Source: Pseudonocardia sp. TRM90224 (GTDB lineage Bacteria; Actinomycetota; Actinomycetes; Mycobacteriales; Pseudonocardiaceae). Taken from it: a stretch of 50,456 nt of DNA. The stretch spans positions 1 to 50,456 of the forward strand of contig NZ_JAJGSX010000053.1 of NCBI RefSeq assembly GCF_021245725.1. Direction: 5' to 3'. Shown piece by piece: positions 50,256-50,456 of the stretch. The notes under the pieces are model-generated. The model was given only the letters and a program-made list of their open reading frames with translations. It was not told the DNA's origin and did not search any database. Numbering within the stretch: position 1 is the stretch's first letter; the number at the start of each line of letters is the position of its first letter. The position numbers were made by a program, and so were the translations under genes.

Positions 50256-50456
50256 AGATGATCTGCTCTCTCTGCAGATATGGGGAGGGATCCGCCCACA
50301 TCGTGCGCGAGCTTACCGCGCAATGTTGCGATGATCGTCCGGCACGATGAGGGGTGTGGATTCGCCGTCGAGCGACGACTGACCTTCCCCCCGTAGCACG
50401 GACACCTGCGGTGTGGGGTCAGTGATGTTGGTCTGACCTGGTGTGCAGGGCTTCAA
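50256..50456. other. Upstream region of the DUF574 gene to window end
   Basis: Contains the short palindrome CAGATGATCTG (50255-50265) at the DUF574 start and a hairpin ACACC-TGC-GGTGT (50402-50414) followed by GGGGTCAG. No gene is visible; one may begin beyond the window. Confidence 0.5.

Noticed and set aside
1..50456. tRNA, rRNA, insertion sequence transposase or prophage genes
   Set aside because: I scanned for cloverleaf ends, transposase and phage motifs and saw none I could support by eye.

Overview
The window is about 50 kb of very GC-rich DNA with frequent GTG starts, third-position G/C bias, many stop/start overlaps of the ATGA or GTGA type, leaderless-looking promoters and large XRE/NB-ARC/TPR regulators. 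This points to an actinobacterium. A Pseudonocardia-like member of the Pseudonocardiales is my best guess; that is inference from style and gene content, not a database result.

Region 1 (1-968) is non-coding and built of repeats: a roughly 49-bp interrupted inverted repeat (92-222) and a field of 22-bp imperfect repeats (about 361-836). It lies downstream of a large NB-ARC/TPR regulator (969-3629, minus).

Region 2 (3828-16638) is a hemicellulose utilisation locus. A CE7 acetyl-xylan esterase and a LacI regulator run leftward. A tightly coupled rightward operon encodes a GH3 glycosidase, two LplB/YtcP-type ABC permeases, a solute-binding lipoprotein, a DUF624 (YesL-like) membrane protein, a GH42 beta-galactosidase and a GH67 alpha-glucuronidase. 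Together they fit uptake and intracellular breakdown of acetylated, glucuronic-acid-decorated xylo-oligosaccharides. Nested inverted repeats in the divergent promoter are likely LacI-family operators.

Region 3 (16581-21578) is an AztABCD-type zinc uptake system: divergent aztA and aztB around a Zur-box-like site, aztC, and two AztD-like lipoproteins.

Region 4 (21680-28086) is a second sugar locus: a GH127 beta-L-arabinofuranosidase, two MalF/MalG-type permeases, a binding lipoprotein and a divergent LacI regulator with a perfect 16-bp palindrome in the shared promoter. Neither sugar ABC system has its own ATPase, so a shared MsiK/MsmX-type ATPase elsewhere is expected.

Region 5 (28087-36709) holds a repeat-rich gap, two methyltransferases, a six-helix membrane protein followed by a 69-aa cysteine-rich peptide with a leader-like N-terminus, a MerR regulator divergent from a metallo-hydrolase-like protein, and a LysR regulator divergent from a DUF1772/NmrA-like/membrane-protein operon.

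Region 6 (37113-44923) has a second XRE/NB-ARC/TPR regulator, an alpha/beta hydrolase with an Asp at the nucleophile elbow, a DUF4386-like membrane protein, an FAD monooxygenase and a third STAND-type ATPase with a C-terminal HTH.

Region 7 (45025-50456) has a membrane-anchored trypsin-like protease, a Ser/Thr kinase whose extracellular part is split by a -1 frame change at a run of five Gs, an alpha/beta hydrolase and a DUF574 methyltransferase.

A family of paired palindromes centred on GGAAAGCCACTTTCC recurs at 3747, 21610, 28140, 28370 and 36889, always at gene 3' ends and mostly between convergent genes. The most unusual items are the cysteine-rich peptide, the kinase frame break and this repeat family.
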